Part shown: positions 17,581 through 25,195 of the stretch, piece by piece
Position numbering within the stretch: the first letter of the stretch is position 1
Layout: each line of letters starts with the position of its first letter
Assembly: GCF_025742995.1 (NCBI RefSeq)
Contig: NZ_JAOVQM010000002.1
Location: forward strand, 62,001 to 126,000
Reading direction: 5' to 3'
DNA length: 64,000 nucleotides
Source: Paracholeplasma manati
Lineage (GTDB): Bacteria; Bacillota_I; Bacilli_A; Acholeplasmatales; UBA5453
The notes under the pieces: model-generated
What the model saw: the letters and a program-made list of their open reading frames with translations, nothing else
Told to the model about the DNA's origin: nothing
The model's database searches: none
Made by a program: the position numbers and the translations under genes

Positions 17581-18289
17581 TTTTAGACTGAAACGCTGTG
17601 GGTAAGAACAATAATATGATCAATACCAATCCTACCAACGACATCACACCTAGATATGCCACATAGCTCACATCTTCAATCACGAATTGGAATGGACTGC
17701 CATTGCCGTAATGTAATAACATATAATCGGTATCGAGGATGAAATTTAGGACATTCGCGAACGCCGCAGATAACAACAACACGAGTAGAGCTTTGGTAAA
17801 GTCCAAAAATTTAGGCACATAGGATTTTGACATCGCCAAATAGATGGAAAAGAAAATCATGTTGCCGTGATAAATGAAACTATGGAATGGCAATACTTCA
17901 GTGACTGGGAACCATTGATCGGAATTACCTAAGACATTCGATGGGTATAGTAAAACCAACAACCCTGCTAATAAACCGACAGCGTAGGTAAACGGTGTCA
18001 TAAACCTTGCGAATTTACCTTTACCAAAGGCTACAATCGGCATCACATACAATGAAAAACTGCACAAGTTAAATGGATACATATAGGCACCAATGCTCCC
18101 ATCGGTTGCAATGGTATACGTATATTTGAATAATTCTAGTGCGATTAAGAGTAAAGCACTCATTCGAAGAATCACTTTTCGATTGACGGATGGTCTTAAA
18201 GAGAGCCATAAAAACAAAACGATGAATACAATGGTTACCAATGAACCAGACAAATGTTTCATCCCAAATACTTCGGGTGTTAATATCAT
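17567..18289 (-). CDS. YwaF/TIGR02206-type integral membrane protein
   Basis: 240 residues with about seven hydrophobic helices. The segment YMYPFNLCSFSLYVMPIVAF resembles the conserved LHLCS region of the TIGR02206 (YwaF, TMEM164-like) membrane family, whose function in bacteria is not settled. A Phe/His pair in LPFHSFIYHGNMIFFS also fits. SD gaggtaat precedes the ATG. It is a single gene with a promoter that carries an inverted repeat in its spacer. Confidence 0.7.
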   Translation of the reverse strand: MILTPEVFGMKHLSGSLVTIVFIVLFLWLSLRPSVNRKVILRMSALLLIALELFKYTYTIATDGSIGAYMYPFNLCSFSLYVMPIVAFGKGKFARFMTPFTYAVGLLAGLLVLLYPSNVLGNSDQWFPVTEVLPFHSFIYHGNMIFFSIYLAMSKSYVPKFLDFTKALLVLLLSAAFANVLNFILDTDYMLLHYGNGSPFQFVIEDVSYVAYLGVMSLVGLVLIILLFLPTAFQSKKIKG

Positions 18290-18315
18290 AATTTGATTAC
18301 CTCTATCTACGTAAT

Positions 18316-18344
18316 ATGATACAAGGCATTATCAAATAATGCAA
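18316..18344 (-). promoter_or_regulatory. Promoter with inverted repeat in the spacer
   Basis: Minus strand: TTGCAT (18339-18344), 17-base spacer, TATCAT (18316-18321). The spacer and -35 contain GCATTAT-CAA-ATAATGC (18326-18342, 7-3-7), which looks like a repressor site. Confidence 0.55.
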
Positions 18345-18382
18345 CACATATTAAATTATGGGATTATTTTAGTGAATTAAAA

Positions 18383-18775
18383 CTATAATGATTCCAAATA
18401 ATCGATCACTTGAACCGTGCCGAGTATCATCTCAATAAATACTTTATCTTGGTAAACAAACAACGCTGGAACGCCACGCAATGTCACAGGGGGTGTACCC
18501 TGTTTTTCCACATCCATTGAAATCATCAAGTAAACTTCATATCGATTTCCACGCCTATTGATGATTTCTACAAAATCAGTTTCAATCGATTTGCAGTCAG
18601 GGCATCTTGGTGAATAGTAAAAGACCAAAAATAGCCCATCGGTTATCACGGTGTCAACGTCATACCAGCCTTCGAGATGAAGGGACTCAAGCTCAGCATA
18701 TGTTTTCGGTTTTGTTGTACAAGCACTTGTTGTCAATACAAACAATAGTGCAATCATAATCGATATTTTTTTCAT
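18383..18775 (-). CDS. Thioredoxin-fold lipoprotein with CPDC motif
   Basis: 130-residue predicted lipoprotein. The signal peptide ends in a lipobox TSAC. A thioredoxin-like domain follows, with YSPRCPDCKSIE (active CxxC), and a cis-Pro region RGVPALFVY. It probably acts as a thiol reductase/oxidase or redox partner outside the membrane. ATG 18775 is chosen since ttggag lies about 10 bases upstream. It is the last of three consecutive minus-strand lipoprotein genes. Confidence 0.8.
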   Translation of the reverse strand: MKKISIMIALLFVLTTSACTTKPKTYAELESLHLEGWYDVDTVITDGLFLVFYYSPRCPDCKSIETDFVEIINRRGNRYEVYLMISMDVEKQGTPPVTLRGVPALFVYQDKVFIEMILGTVQVIDYLESL

Positions 18776-18787
18776 AGCTTTCTCCAA

Positions 18788-18810
18788 TGAAAAAGGTGCG
18801 CGAGCACCTT
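18788..18810 (-). terminator. Hairpin between lipoprotein genes, partial terminator
   Basis: Perfect 7-bp stem (18793-18799 with 18804-18810) with a short T tail on the minus strand. It may attenuate transcription into the thioredoxin-like gene or protect the 3' end of the upstream message. Confidence 0.6.
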
Positions 18811-19414
18811 ATTTCGTATAATTGTTTTCGTGGTATTGTAATAAAACTTTCATGACGCGAATCATGTTATTTGTAGAAACGCTTGCACCTGTAAATGTGT
18901 CGATTAAATCTGTTTCAGCAATCGGTTTTGTGTTCTTGATGCCACCGGCATAAGTGCCATTGGTAAACACTTCAATGCCATCAAGGTCAGAGGATGTTTT
19001 ACCAATTAACCATGGGATGAATTGTGTTTCAAATGCTTCTAAAGTAGCTTCAGTTTCAGGTACTGGATTGCTATCCCCCCAGAAACCGGCAGTATAATGA
19101 CCTGTGCCATCTTCGCCAAATGAAATCATTTGTAATGAACTGTCAGACTTTTTAATTTCAACATAAGCCACTTTCCAATAGTTTACTTCAGGTGCGCGGC
19201 ATGTACAAGCGACATAAGCGATTTGATACTTCACGTAGTCACGCATTTCATATTCAAATAGAATATATGCTTTGCGTTCTACAACAGTACCATGACCATT
19301 CAAGTGATCAAAAGTTAAAATATTGGAAGCTTCTTCAGGTGCTTTTTCTTGGCAACCCATCAAAGTGAATGATGCCAACAAAAGCGCGAGTAAAACAAAT
19401 AATTTTTTCATCAT
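18809..19414 (-). CDS. Lipoprotein with FMN-binding-like C-terminal motif
   Basis: 201 residues; signal peptide with lipobox LMGC. The C-terminus DTFTGASVSTNNMIRVMKVL resembles the D-x-SGAT-x-T site of FMN_bind domains, where ApbE attaches FMN covalently to Thr/Ser (Ser here). The middle has CTC (VACTCRAPEVNYW) and several conserved-looking Trp/Tyr. Function is inferred: a surface flavoprotein in electron transfer. The ATG at 19414 or 19411 follows aagga. Lies 16 bases after the rhodanese lipoprotein gene. Confidence 0.6.
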   Translation of the reverse strand: MMKKLFVLLALLLASFTLMGCQEKAPEEASNILTFDHLNGHGTVVERKAYILFEYEMRDYVKYQIAYVACTCRAPEVNYWKVAYVEIKKSDSSLQMISFGEDGTGHYTAGFWGDSNPVPETEATLEAFETQFIPWLIGKTSSDLDGIEVFTNGTYAGGIKNTKPIAETDLIDTFTGASVSTNNMIRVMKVLLQYHENNYTK

Positions 19415-19430
19415 CAATATCCTTTTTCAA

Positions 19431-19925
19431 TTAAGCTGCTGGTGGGAAAGTGTAAGAACCATCACCGAAGACTTTTGCTGGGCCAGTATAATCACCGATA
19501 GCACCTGCATTCCACACATGTTCATAACCAAGATATTCTAAAGCTTCTTTAACGAATCCCGCTCTTGTTCCGCCTGCGCAAAATAAAACGATGTTCATAT
19601 CTTCATCAAAAAGATTACGTAAAGCTTCTTCATCTTTAATGGCTTCTGGTGTAAATGTCCAACCATCCACTCTTACAAGAATTTGTTCTTGTTCTAAGTA
19701 TTGGAAGAAAGGAATCATGTGAGAACCTCTAATGTATCCTCCATTCATCTTATCTTGCCAGTTTCTTAAATCCACAAAATCCACATTTGGGTATTCCAAA
19801 TACTCATCAATGTTTGCCATAGTAATTTCTTCTGGCAATTCGTAAGTTTCTTTCTTTTCGCATGCAGAAAGACCTACGACAGCAAAAAATGCAATCATCA
19901 AGACTAATAATTTTTTCATATTCAA
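19431..19925 (-). CDS. Rhodanese-like lipoprotein
   Basis: 164-residue lipoprotein with lipobox LSAC. The rhodanese domain has the entry VDFVDLRNWQD, and an active-site loop LFCAGGTRAGF matching the CxxGxR pattern of active sulfurtransferases, so the catalytic Cys is kept. Expected to handle sulfane sulfur or act in redox outside the membrane. SD aaggag precedes the ATG. First gene of the three-lipoprotein unit. Confidence 0.85.
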   Translation of the reverse strand: MNMKKLLVLMIAFFAVVGLSACEKKETYELPEEITMANIDEYLEYPNVDFVDLRNWQDKMNGGYIRGSHMIPFFQYLEQEQILVRVDGWTFTPEAIKDEEALRNLFDEDMNIVLFCAGGTRAGFVKEALEYLGYEHVWNAGAIGDYTGPAKVFGDGSYTFPPAA

Positions 19926-19954
19926 TTTTCTCCTTTATCGTCTTTTACACCCCC

Positions 19955-19983
19955 ATTATAAAGCGTATTGAAGTATTATACAA
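19955..19983 (-). promoter_or_regulatory. Promoter of the three-lipoprotein unit
   Basis: Minus strand: TTGTAT (19978-19983), 17-base spacer, TATAAT (19955-19960). The TATAAT lies about 30 bases before the rhodanese-gene start. Confidence 0.75.
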
Positions 19984-20153
19984 TAGGGAAAATCATCAAG
20001 TAAGCACTTTCATATGCAATGCATTTGCATTTACATAGGTTTTTCATTTTTCAGCATATTTTCATATGAAACTGTGGTTTTTTCTAGTAAAACGTTGTAT
20101 AAAGCGTTTTTATTCATGTATCATTCAAAAAAATAACGTATGATATATCTTTA

Positions 20154-20162
20154 TGATATAAT
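20154..20162 (+). promoter_or_regulatory. Extended -10 promoter of bipA
   Basis: TGATATAAT, 29 bases before bipA. The remainder of the 266-base divergent gap holds only AT-rich sequence with a small ATGCAA...TTGCAT inverted repeat near 20014-20030. Confidence 0.65.
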
Positions 20163-20191
20163 GATAAAGGCTTTAAGAAAGAAGTGAAATT

Positions 20192-22003
20192 ATGGAAATT
20201 AGAAACGTCGCAATCATCGCTCACGTCGACCACGGTAAGACAACGCTCGTCGATGAATTGTTAAAACAATCTGAGCGTAGAAATACACACGAACTCATCC
20301 AAGAGCGTGCTATGGACTCCAATGACATCGAAAGAGAACGCGGGATTACCATTCTTGCAAAAAATACCGCGATTGAATATAAGGGTTACCGAATCAACAT
20401 TTTAGATACCCCAGGTCATGCTGACTTTGGTGGTGAAGTAGAACGTATCATGAACATGGTCGATGCCGTTGTACTGGTTGTCGATGCATATGAAGGCGCG
20501 ATGCCTCAAACCAGATTCGTATTAAAAAAAGCGTTAGAAGCGAAACTCAAACCCATTGTGGTTATCAATAAAATTGACCGTGCTTTCGCAAGACCACTCG
20601 AAGCAGTCAACGAAGTATTGGATTTATTCATTGAGCTCAATGCCGATGAATCCCAATTAGACTTCCCAATCGTATATGCATCAGGCATTAAAGGCTTGGC
20701 TTCTTTTGACCACGAGTTCAAAGATGCGAAAAACATGGTTCCTTTGCTAGATACGATCATTAAATATGTACCAGCACCTGCACAAGAAAAAGACTTGCCA
20801 TTACAATTTCAACCAGCACTGTTAGACTATAACGATTATGTTGGTAGAATTGGGATTGGTAAAATTTATCAAGGCACCATCAAAGTCAATCAAAATGTCA
20901 GCTGCATGCGTTTAGATGGCACCATCAAACCATTCAGAGTTCAAAAATTATTCTCATTCTTAGGATTAAACCGTATTGAAGTAGAAGAGGCTTATGCTGG
21001 TGACATCGTCGCAATTGCAGGGCTCATTGATATCAACGTTGGTGAAACGGTTTGTGAACAAGGCAAAGAAGTGGCTTTACCGATTTTACACATCGATGAA
21101 CCAACTGTCCAAATGACATTTGGTACCAATACATCTCCGTTTGCAGGTAAAGAAGGCAAATTCGTTACCGCTTCTAAGATTGAAGAAAGACTCTATAAGG
21201 AAACCCAAAAAGACGTTTCATTACGCGTTGAACGTTTAAGTACTAAAGAAGAATGGATCGTCTCTGGTCGTGGTGAATTACATTTAGGTATTTTAATTGA
21301 AAACATGCGTCGTGAAGGCTTTGAATTCCAAGTGTCTAGACCACAAGTCATCATTCAAGAAATCGAAGGCGTCAAACATGAACCTTATGAATTCGTACAA
21401 GTAGACTGTCCAAACGATGTGGTTGGTACGGTCATTGAAATGTTGGGTGCTCGTAAGGGTGTCATGGGTAACATGATTTCTCACCAAAATCAAACCCGTT
21501 TGACTTATACGATGCCAAGCCGTGGATTAATTGGCTTTATGACTGATTTTATGACCGCTACCAAAGGTTACGGGATACTAAACCATTCCTACCTTGAATA
21601 CCGTCCTGTGGAACACATCGATGTCGGTAATCGCTCTACTGGTGCGTTGGTGTCCTTATTAGAAGGCATGACTACCGCTTACGCCATTGGTCGTCTTGAA
21701 GATCGCGGTACGATGTTCATCGAACCTCGCGCATCCGTTTATGAAGGGATGATTGTTGGGGTTGCGAACAAAGAATTCGATTTGGCTGTCAACGTCACTC
21801 AAGAAAAACAATTAACGAACATGAGAAGCTCCTCCAAAGACACCACCGTTGTCTTAAAAAGACCACGAGAAATGTCATTAGAAGCTTGTTTGGAATTCAT
21901 CAATGATGACGAGTTGGTTGAAATCACACCTAAGAATATTCGTTTGAGAAAACGTATTTTAAGAACCAACGAACGTAAAAAGTTTGATAACTATAAATAT
22001 TAA
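20192..22003 (+). CDS. typA: Translational GTPase BipA/TypA
   Basis: Ribosome-binding EF-G-like GTPase involved in 50S assembly and stress or cold adaptation. G1 [38 protein letters not shown] and NKIDR are intact. Domains II, III and V and the unique C-terminal domain are present; 603 residues is normal. Weak SD (agaaag) precedes the ATG. Monocistronic between its promoter and a strong terminator. Confidence 0.96.
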   Translation: MEIRNVAIIAHVDHGKTTLVDELLKQSERRNTHELIQERAMDSNDIERERGITILAKNTAIEYKGYRINILDTPGHADFGGEVERIMNMVDAVVLVVDAYEGAMPQTRFVLKKALEAKLKPIVVINKIDRAFARPLEAVNEVLDLFIELNADESQLDFPIVYASGIKGLASFDHEFKDAKNMVPLLDTIIKYVPAPAQEKDLPLQFQPALLDYNDYVGRIGIGKIYQGTIKVNQNVSCMRLDGTIKPFRVQKLFSFLGLNRIEVEEAYAGDIVAIAGLIDINVGETVCEQGKEVALPILHIDEPTVQMTFGTNTSPFAGKEGKFVTASKIEERLYKETQKDVSLRVERLSTKEEWIVSGRGELHLGILIENMRREGFEFQVSRPQVIIQEIEGVKHEPYEFVQVDCPNDVVGTVIEMLGARKGVMGNMISHQNQTRLTYTMPSRGLIGFMTDFMTATKGYGILNHSYLEYRPVEHIDVGNRSTGALVSLLEGMTTAYAIGRLEDRGTMFIEPRASVYEGMIVGVANKEFDLAVNVTQEKQLTNMRSSSKDTTVVLKRPREMSLEACLEFINDDELVEITPKNIRLRKRILRTNERKKFDNYKY

Positions 22004-22007
22004 TGCG

Positions 22008-22041
22008 ATATCAAGGCCTTTTTGGTCTTGATATTTTTTTT
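22008..22041 (+). terminator. Terminator of typA
   Basis: 11-bp stem (22008-22018 with 22024-22034, one G-U), 5-base loop, T8 tail. Confidence 0.92.
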
Positions 22042-22054
22042 GAATTAAGACTTT

Positions 22055-22072
22055 TGTATCTTTAAAGATACA
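22055..22072. promoter_or_regulatory. 18-bp perfect palindrome upstream of rpiB
   Basis: TGTATCTTTAAAGATACA covers the -35 position of the rpiB promoter (TGTTATACT at 22082-22090). A likely repressor operator. There is no T-run after it on the plus strand, so it is not a second terminator. Confidence 0.55.
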
Positions 22073-22081
22073 GGAAAAAAA

Positions 22082-22090
22082 TGTTATACT
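22082..22090 (+). promoter_or_regulatory. Extended -10 promoter of rpiB-upp
   Basis: TGTTATACT, 27 bases before the rpiB ATG. Confidence 0.6.
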
Positions 22091-22117
22091 AATCATAATG
22101 AATAGGAGAATGTGACT

Positions 22118-22561
22118 ATGATTGCAATCGGCAGTGACCACGCTGGGTATGAACTAAAACAACAACTCATTGCGTATTTTAAAGAAAAGGGAATCCCTTA
22201 TCAAGATTTTGGGACCGACGGATTGGCTTCAGTAGATTATCCTGATTATGGGATTAAAGTAGGCGAAGCAGTAGTCTCAGGCAATTACGCATTCGGTATT
22301 GTCATTTGCGGGACAGGTATTGGCATTTCGATATCCGCTAATAAAGTAAAAGGGGTTAGAGCAGCCCTCATCTATGATGAAAACACCGCTCGTTTAGCAA
22401 AACAACACAACAATGCCAATGTGATTGCACTTGGCGGTAGAACCCACCCATTTGAACTAGCAGTGAAATTGGTAGAAACCTTTAGAAATGAAACCTATGA
22501 ACCTAGACACCAAAAACGTTTAGATAAATTATCCATATATGAAAAGGAGCACTGCAAATGA
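22118..22561 (+). CDS. rpiB: Ribose-5-phosphate isomerase B
   Basis: RpiB/LacAB-family sugar-phosphate isomerase, interconverting ribose 5-phosphate and ribulose 5-phosphate. [14 protein letters not shown] and the catalytic Cys region [15 protein letters not shown] are intact. 147 residues. I prefer ATG 22118 (SD aggag 9 bases upstream) over the GTG at 22112, which is only 3 bases from the SD. Overlaps upp by ATGA; supplying ribose phosphate beside uracil salvage makes sense since PRPP is needed. Confidence 0.92.
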   Translation: MIAIGSDHAGYELKQQLIAYFKEKGIPYQDFGTDGLASVDYPDYGIKVGEAVVSGNYAFGIVICGTGIGISISANKVKGVRAALIYDENTARLAKQHNNANVIALGGRTHPFELAVKLVETFRNETYEPRHQKRLDKLSIYEKEHCK

Positions 22562-23184
22562 GCAAAGTCGTTGTTTTAAAACACCCACTGATTGACCATA
22601 AAATGGCCAAAATCAGGGATAAGGCTACAGAGACCAAACAATTTAGAGAAACCGTATCCGAAATTGGTATGCTGGTTACTTATGAAATTACCCGTGATTT
22701 TGAAACCGTGCCTAAAATGGTTGAAACCCCTATCACCACTACCACAGCATATGTACTTAAAAAACCAGTGGTTATTGTCCCTATTTTAAGGGCTGGTTTA
22801 GGGATGGTCGAAGGGATTCACAACATCATTCCTAGTGCACGTATTGGACACGTCGGTGTTTATCGTGACGAAGAAACCTTAGAACCACATGAATATTTCG
22901 CGAAGTTTCCACTCGATATCGCAGATTCTGCCGTATTGGTGGTTGACCCTATGTTGGCCACCGGTGGTAGTGCCTCAGCAGCCATCACCATGGTTAAAAG
23001 ACGTGGTGCAACCGATATTCGATTTGTCGGATTGGTCGGTTGTCCAGAAGGGGTTAAACGACTTCAAAAAGACCATCCAGATGTCGACATTTATCTCGCA
23101 GCGATGGATGAACGTCTCAATGAAAAAGGCTATATTGTCCCTGGATTAGGAGACTGTGGTGACCGTTTATTTGGTACTAAATAA
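22558..23184 (+). CDS. upp: Uracil phosphoribosyltransferase
   Basis: Converts uracil and PRPP to UMP. The PRPP-binding loop [15 protein letters not shown] and the C-terminal uracil site [16 protein letters not shown] are present; 208 residues is standard. Overlaps rpiB by 4 bases and the DUF1146 gene by 1. Confidence 0.97.
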   Translation: MSKVVVLKHPLIDHKMAKIRDKATETKQFRETVSEIGMLVTYEITRDFETVPKMVETPITTTTAYVLKKPVVIVPILRAGLGMVEGIHNIIPSARIGHVGVYRDEETLEPHEYFAKFPLDIADSAVLVVDPMLATGGSASAAITMVKRRGATDIRFVGLVGCPEGVKRLQKDHPDVDIYLAAMDERLNEKGYIVPGLGDCGDRLFGTK

Positions 23185-23381
23185 TGCTATCCAACGCGGT
23201 TTATTTTATCACCTTCATAGTATCCTCTGTTTGGATCATTGAAGTGTTAAAAAAAAGCCAATTTGAAAAGGCATTTAAGCCGAATTCAATTTGGCATATC
23301 CGATCTTTTTATATCATACTCGCGTTGATTGGTGCACACCTGCTCGCATCCATGGTCGAACGCGTATTTAATCTATTTTAG
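23184..23381 (+). CDS. DUF1146 (YwzB-like) small membrane protein
   Basis: 65 residues with two hydrophobic helices (about 4-22 and 43-62) and a basic/hydrophilic middle, matching the small DUF1146 family of Firmicutes by shape and by the IRSFYIILALIGAHLLASMV segment. Function unknown. In Bacillus, ywzB lies downstream of upp and the atp operon; here it follows upp directly with the atp genes absent. Its 3' end overlaps the convergent gene by 14 bases. Confidence 0.75.
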   Translation: MLSNAVYFITFIVSSVWIIEVLKKSQFEKAFKPNSIWHIRSFYIILALIGAHLLASMVERVFNLF

Positions 23382-23973
23382 GTACTTGTACATCGACTAC
23401 CCCAAGGTCAATGACTTTGGTTTGGTGGTAGGTAGACCTCAATGTATCTACGGTGAGTTCATTGAGGATTAAATCGAGCTCGATGTCCTCACCAAACGTT
23501 TTATCAACAATGGTGACAGTATCTTTGGTTTGGTATACAAATGTGTCAAATAATCCATACGGTAAATGCATCTTAACCATGGGTTTTTTGACCAAACTGT
23601 ATTGGTTGGTTAATTTAACGGCTTCTGCAGCAGCGTTCGTGTAAGCACGAATTAAGCCACCAGCACCCAATTTAATACCACCAAAATAGCGCGTAACTAC
23701 ACACAATACATCGGTTAGTTGATGGTGTTTCAGTACTTCTAGGATAGGGACACCTGCGGTTTTCGCAGGCTCTTTATCATCACTGGATTTAACCTCTTTA
23801 CCATCACGAATGATGTATGCATAACAATTATGGTTGGCTTCACGTTGGATCAAACGCACGCGCTCTAACGTGGCTTGAGCTTCTTCAACAGAATGCACAA
23901 TATAAAGCTGACCGATGAATCTAGACTTATCGATCACCAATTCTGTTTTAACTTCGGATTGAATATAATACAT
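23368..23973 (-). CDS. YigZ/IMPACT-family protein
   Basis: 201 residues. The N-terminal UPF0029 domain has KSRFIGQL, NHNCYAYII and DDKEPAKTAGVPILEVL, GGIKLGAGGLIRAY, signatures of the YigZ/IMPACT family (regulator of translation in eukaryotes, unclear role in bacteria). A C-terminal DUF1949-type domain follows. SD gaggtga precedes the ATG. Only 31 bases separate it from the divergent acyltransferase gene. Confidence 0.88.
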   Translation of the reverse strand: MYYIQSEVKTELVIDKSRFIGQLYIVHSVEEAQATLERVRLIQREANHNCYAYIIRDGKEVKSSDDKEPAKTAGVPILEVLKHHQLTDVLCVVTRYFGGIKLGAGGLIRAYTNAAAEAVKLTNQYSLVKKPMVKMHLPYGLFDTFVYQTKDTVTIVDKTFGEDIELDLILNELTVDTLRSTYHQTKVIDLGVVDVQVPKID

Positions 23974-24004
23974 TGACTCACCTCATATCTAGGTAGGTAA
24001 TCCC

Positions 24005-25195
24005 ATGAAAAAGAGATTTCGACATGTTTTATTATACACGCTTTTAAGACCAGTGTTTAGAATTATTGTTTGGTTTAGGTATCGATTTATCGGCAGAAAA
24101 TACAAAGGGTCAGCAAAGGGACCTTATTTAATCTTGGGGAACCATACGGTTAACTGGGACCCAATATTGTTGGCTATGAGTTTTAGAGAACCCATCTACT
24201 TTGTCGCATCCGACATGTTATTTTCGATTCCGGTGATATCCAAGGTTCTATCGTATTTGGTCCAACCCATTCCTAAGGCTAAATATAAAGCCGATACTGA
24301 AACCGTAAAAAACATGATTAAAGTGGCTCGTTCAGGAGGGTCTATCGGGATATTCCCTGAAGGCAATCGAACCTTTTCCGGTCGAATCATGTACATGCCT
24401 TATTCGATATCAAAATTGATCAAACTATTAAAACTACCGGTATTGTTTTATCGTTTAGAAGGTGGGTACCTCACCAGTCCAAGATGGGCAGTTCACAACC
24501 GACGTGGGAAAATGCGTGGTTATGTTAAAACCACATGGACCTATGACGAATATAAGGATTTAACCAACGATGAAATCTATCAATTCGTGGTTGAACAATT
24601 GTCCGTAAATGACTTGGATATGCAAGCAGCTAACCCGCGAAGATTCCGCGGTAAACACTACGCAGAATACATCGAAAGGGCGTTTTTCGTATCCCCAGTT
24701 ACAGACAAGATTGGAACCATTTATTCCGATAAAGACGATATTTTCGAAAAAGGTTCGGACTTACATTACCGAATGAATCACTATGGATTGATTGAGAATA
24801 TTGGACCGACAAAGCATTATCCAAATACCATTTTATGGTATGACCATCAGGTCAAAGTCGTCGAAACTTTAATTGATCAGCGGGTTGAGACACCGCTCTT
24901 CGAAGAAGATGCGAAAGCCTATGAATTATTGAAAAGAAAACAAATCCCCTTGTCTGATACACACATGGTATTGTATACCGACCGTTTCACGTTCACCATC
25001 AACGGTGAAGTTCAGACTTGGTTATATCAAGATATTATGCCGGCAGTACAATACTCACACACACTCATCGTTTACCACAAAGAACTGGTTAAAACCTATT
25101 TCTTTGTCGGTGATGAACGATTCAACGCATTAAAATACGTGATGTTTGCGAAAACATATCAAAGGAGGGTTCTAAATTATGATTCAGAACTATGA
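24005..25195 (+). CDS. PlsC-like acyltransferase, paralogue without zinc ribbon
   Basis: 396-residue predicted phospholipid acyltransferase. Catalytic box ILGNHTVNWDP (HX4D) and the motif IFPEGNRTFSG are canonical. The protein aligns by eye along its whole length with the gene at 16327-17562, including the C-terminal domain, but the four zinc-binding cysteines are replaced (FFVSPVTDKIGTI for LYQCPSCLTEHQM). SD aggtaggt precedes the ATG. It overlaps the transporter gene by 17 bases, so both are probably one operon. Confidence 0.83.
   Translation: MKKRFRHVLLYTLLRPVFRIIVWFRYRFIGRKYKGSAKGPYLILGNHTVNWDPILLAMSFREPIYFVASDMLFSIPVISKVLSYLVQPIPKAKYKADTETVKNMIKVARSGGSIGIFPEGNRTFSGRIMYMPYSISKLIKLLKLPVLFYRLEGGYLTSPRWAVHNRRGKMRGYVKTTWTYDEYKDLTNDEIYQFVVEQLSVNDLDMQAANPRRFRGKHYAEYIERAFFVSPVTDKIGTIYSDKDDIFEKGSDLHYRMNHYGLIENIGPTKHYPNTILWYDHQVKVVETLIDQRVETPLFEEDAKAYELLKRKQIPLSDTHMVLYTDRFTFTINGEVQTWLYQDIMPAVQYSHTLIVYHKELVKTYFFVGDERFNALKYVMFAKTYQRRVLNYDSEL

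Noticed and set aside
20014-20030. ATGCAATGCATTTGCAT inverted repeat upstream of bipA as an operator
   Set aside because: It is about 120 bases from the bipA -10 and beyond the divergent promoter; too little to assign a role.
22112-22117. GTG start for rpiB
   Set aside because: It lies 3 bases from the SD; ATG 22118 has normal spacing and matches the family N-terminus.
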